Below the pieces are notes generated by a model, which was not told the origin of the DNA, did not search any database, and was given only the letters and a program-made list of their open reading frames with translations. 6,904 nt of DNA. It comes from an uncultured Collinsella sp. Lineage in GTDB: Bacteria > Actinomycetota > Coriobacteriia > Coriobacteriales > Coriobacteriaceae. Made by a program: the position numbers and the translations under genes. The stretch lies in the NCBI GenBank assembly GCA_905213265.1, contig CAJMHR010000064.1, forward strand, positions 1 to 6,904. Reading direction: 5' to 3'. Positions 5,794 through 6,904 of this stretch are shown here, piece by piece (position 1 is the first letter of the stretch; each line of letters opens with the position of its first letter).

Positions 5794-5904
5794 GCGGGTC
5801 TGCCTGTTTAGTTCGTCGCGAGTTCCGCACGAGCCGGAAAGCACTTAATGTGCTTTCCGAGCGAGCCAGGACTGCCCGAGCAGCGAACTAAACAGGCAGA
5901 CCGC
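5794..5904. repeat. 111-bp two-tier palindrome in the thrB leader
   Basis: The outer arms are a perfect 19 bp: GGTCTGCCTGTTTAGTTCG (5797-5815) and its complement at 5884-5902. They are extended by two further pairs past a one-base bulge (5794-5795 with 5903-5904). Inside, CGGAAAGCAC (5835-5844) pairs perfectly with GTGCTTTCCG (5850-5859) around a TTAAT loop. The regions between the tiers pair only patchily. The outer arm ends four bases before the thrB AGGAG (5907-5911). If transcribed, the fold would sit directly against the ribosome binding site, so an effect on thrB expression is plausible but unproven. The layout mirrors the palindrome at 1365-1494. Confidence 0.85.
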
Positions 5905-5917
5905 CCAGGAGATTCCC

Positions 5918-6799
5918 ATGATCAAGATCACCGTCCCAGCAACCAGCGCAAACCTAGGCATCGGCTACGACACCCTCGGCATGGCCGTCAGCCTCTACTC
6001 GCACTTTACCTTTGAGCGCGCCGACAAGCTCACCATCACGGGCTGCCCCAAGGAGTTCCAAAACGAGAATAACCTGGTCTATGTGAGCTTTGTCGATGCG
6101 CTGGCCGCATGGGGCGAGCCGGCTTTTCCCGTTGCCATCGATATCCAGACCGACGTGCCCGTCGCCCGCGGCCTGGGTTCCAGCTCCACCTGCGTCGTCG
6201 CCGGCATCATGGCAGCCGCCGCGCTGACGGGCCACACCGTCGACCGCGCTGAGCTCGTCCGCATTGCCACCGAGGTCGAGGGGCATCCCGATAACGTCGC
6301 CCCTGCCATCCTGGGCGGTGCCGTTTGCTCCTTTACGCCGACTGATTCGCTCCCCCAGTGCCTGCGCTACGAGGTGAGCGATCGCTTGCGTTTTATTACC
6401 GTGATTCCGCCCTACGAGGTGCATACGAGCGAGGCGCGCAAGGTTGTGCCGCAGGAGATTCCACTCTCCACCGCCGTATGGCAAATGGGCCGCATCGCCG
6501 GCATGACGCGCGGCCTGGAGACCGGCGACCTTGACCTGATTGCCGCCGCCAACGACGACCGCATCCAGGAGCCCTATCGCCGCCGCCTCATCCCCGACTA
6601 CAACGCCGTGCGCGACACCTGCCTTAACGGAGGCGCCAAGACCATCTGGATCAGTGGCTCCGGCTCGACCCTCATGGCCGTGACTGACGACACCATCGTG
6701 GCGAAGTTCCTGCAGGTCAAGCTGCGCGAGCAGTTCCCTAAATGTGATACGCATATTCTGACGTGCGACACGGAAGGCGCCCAGATCGAATACCTGTAG
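5918..6799 (+). CDS. thrB: Homoserine kinase (GHMP family)
   Basis: This 293-residue kinase phosphorylates L-homoserine to O-phospho-L-homoserine with ATP, supplying the substrate for ThrC. It opens IKITVPATSANLGIGYDTLG (2-21), the usual ThrB N-terminus. The GHMP phosphate-binding loop is VPVARGLGSSSTCVVAG (80-96), where the more usual GLGSSA is GLGSSS. EGHPDNVAPAILGGAV (121-136) carries residues of the active site, and the C-terminal glycine motif is ISGSGSTLMAV (245-255), where many relatives have SGAGPT. The length matches the family. The ATG at 5918 follows AGGAG with a 6-nt gap. It is downstream of thrC in the same direction, the reverse of the common thrB-thrC order, and separated from it by a terminator and a long palindrome. 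Confidence 0.96.
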   Translation: MIKITVPATSANLGIGYDTLGMAVSLYSHFTFERADKLTITGCPKEFQNENNLVYVSFVDALAAWGEPAFPVAIDIQTDVPVARGLGSSSTCVVAGIMAAAALTGHTVDRAELVRIATEVEGHPDNVAPAILGGAVCSFTPTDSLPQCLRYEVSDRLRFITVIPPYEVHTSEARKVVPQEIPLSTAVWQMGRIAGMTRGLETGDLDLIAAANDDRIQEPYRRRLIPDYNAVRDTCLNGGAKTIWISGSGSTLMAVTDDTIVAKFLQVKLREQFPKCDTHILTCDTEGAQIEYL

Positions 6800-6804
6800 T
6801 CGCC

Positions 6805-6903
6805 GTCCTGTATACTCGCCGGTGAGGCCAGGGGCTTTGCCCCCAAATCGTCCTCGGACATGGCGGGACCCCCGCTGCGCACTTCGTGCGGGGCTTATAG
6901 GAC
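6805..6903. repeat. Hairpin-rich stretch at the right edge, after thrB
   Basis: GTCCT plus ATA (6805-6809, 6812-6814) can pair with TAT plus AGGAC (6896-6898, 6899-6903). Inside are GGGGC-TTT-GCCCC (6831-6843) and CCCCGC (6870-6875) with GCGGGG (6888-6893). GCGGG at 6863-6867 competes for the same CCCGC, so two folds are possible. The window ends here, so the true extent is unknown. It lies just past the thrB stop and could be a 3'-end structure or another palindromic repeat. No T-run is visible. Confidence 0.35.
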
Positions 6904-6904
6904 A

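Noticed and set aside
5787..5814. Promoter CTGACA / TAGTTC for thrB overlapping the left palindrome arm
   Set aside because: The -35 is fair and the spacing is 16, but TAGTTC is a poor -10 and is part of the palindrome arm, so the match is likely incidental.
4853..5830. Long minus-strand frame opposite thrC
   Set aside because: It lies antisense to well-conserved ThrC motifs, extends through the thrC terminator and matches no family.
1..6904. CRISPR array, tRNA, rRNA, or a defence or secretion system
   Set aside because: No regularly spaced direct repeats with unique spacers, no cloverleaf or rRNA signature, and all confident proteins are biosynthetic or repair enzymes.

Overview
The window looks like chromosomal DNA from a GC-rich actinobacterium. 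My best guess is a gut Coriobacteriia member, Collinsella-like. That rests on the GC-rich codon usage, the protein flavour and the dense intergenic palindromes. It is a judgement from reading, not a database match.

Layout. Positions 1-87 hold the tail of a broken ISL3-type transposase, followed by a nest of interleaved inverted repeats (112-192). An Ogt-type DNA repair methyltransferase runs leftward (232-810). A gene-free stretch of about 700 bp (811-1506) follows, containing two large inverted-repeat elements (973-1153 and 1365-1494) and a tandem pair of hairpins between them (1182-1266). Next come four amino-acid biosynthesis genes in two diverging pairs. Leftward are lysC (aspartokinase, 2706-4094) and then asd (aspartate-semialdehyde dehydrogenase, 1507-2532). 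Rightward are thrC (threonine synthase, 4199-5716) and then thrB (homoserine kinase, 5918-6799). The 104-bp gap 4095-4198 must hold signals for both directions. The lysC-asd gap has two hairpins and a tandem 11-bp repeat. The thrC-thrB gap has a clean terminator followed by a third large palindrome ending four bases before the thrB ribosome binding site. The right edge carries another hairpin-rich stretch.

Pathway. LysC makes aspartyl phosphate and Asd reduces it to aspartate semialdehyde, the branch point to lysine/diaminopimelate and to homoserine. ThrB phosphorylates homoserine and ThrC converts O-phosphohomoserine to threonine. Homoserine dehydrogenase, which links the two halves, is not in the window.

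The genes themselves are ordinary housekeeping enzymes. The unusual content is intergenic: at least three long, two-tier palindromes with a long outer arm, a separate inner hairpin and imperfect pairing between, plus smaller structured repeats. I do not recognise them as a named family. They could be non-autonomous mobile elements, repetitive palindromes, or transcribed RNA structures.
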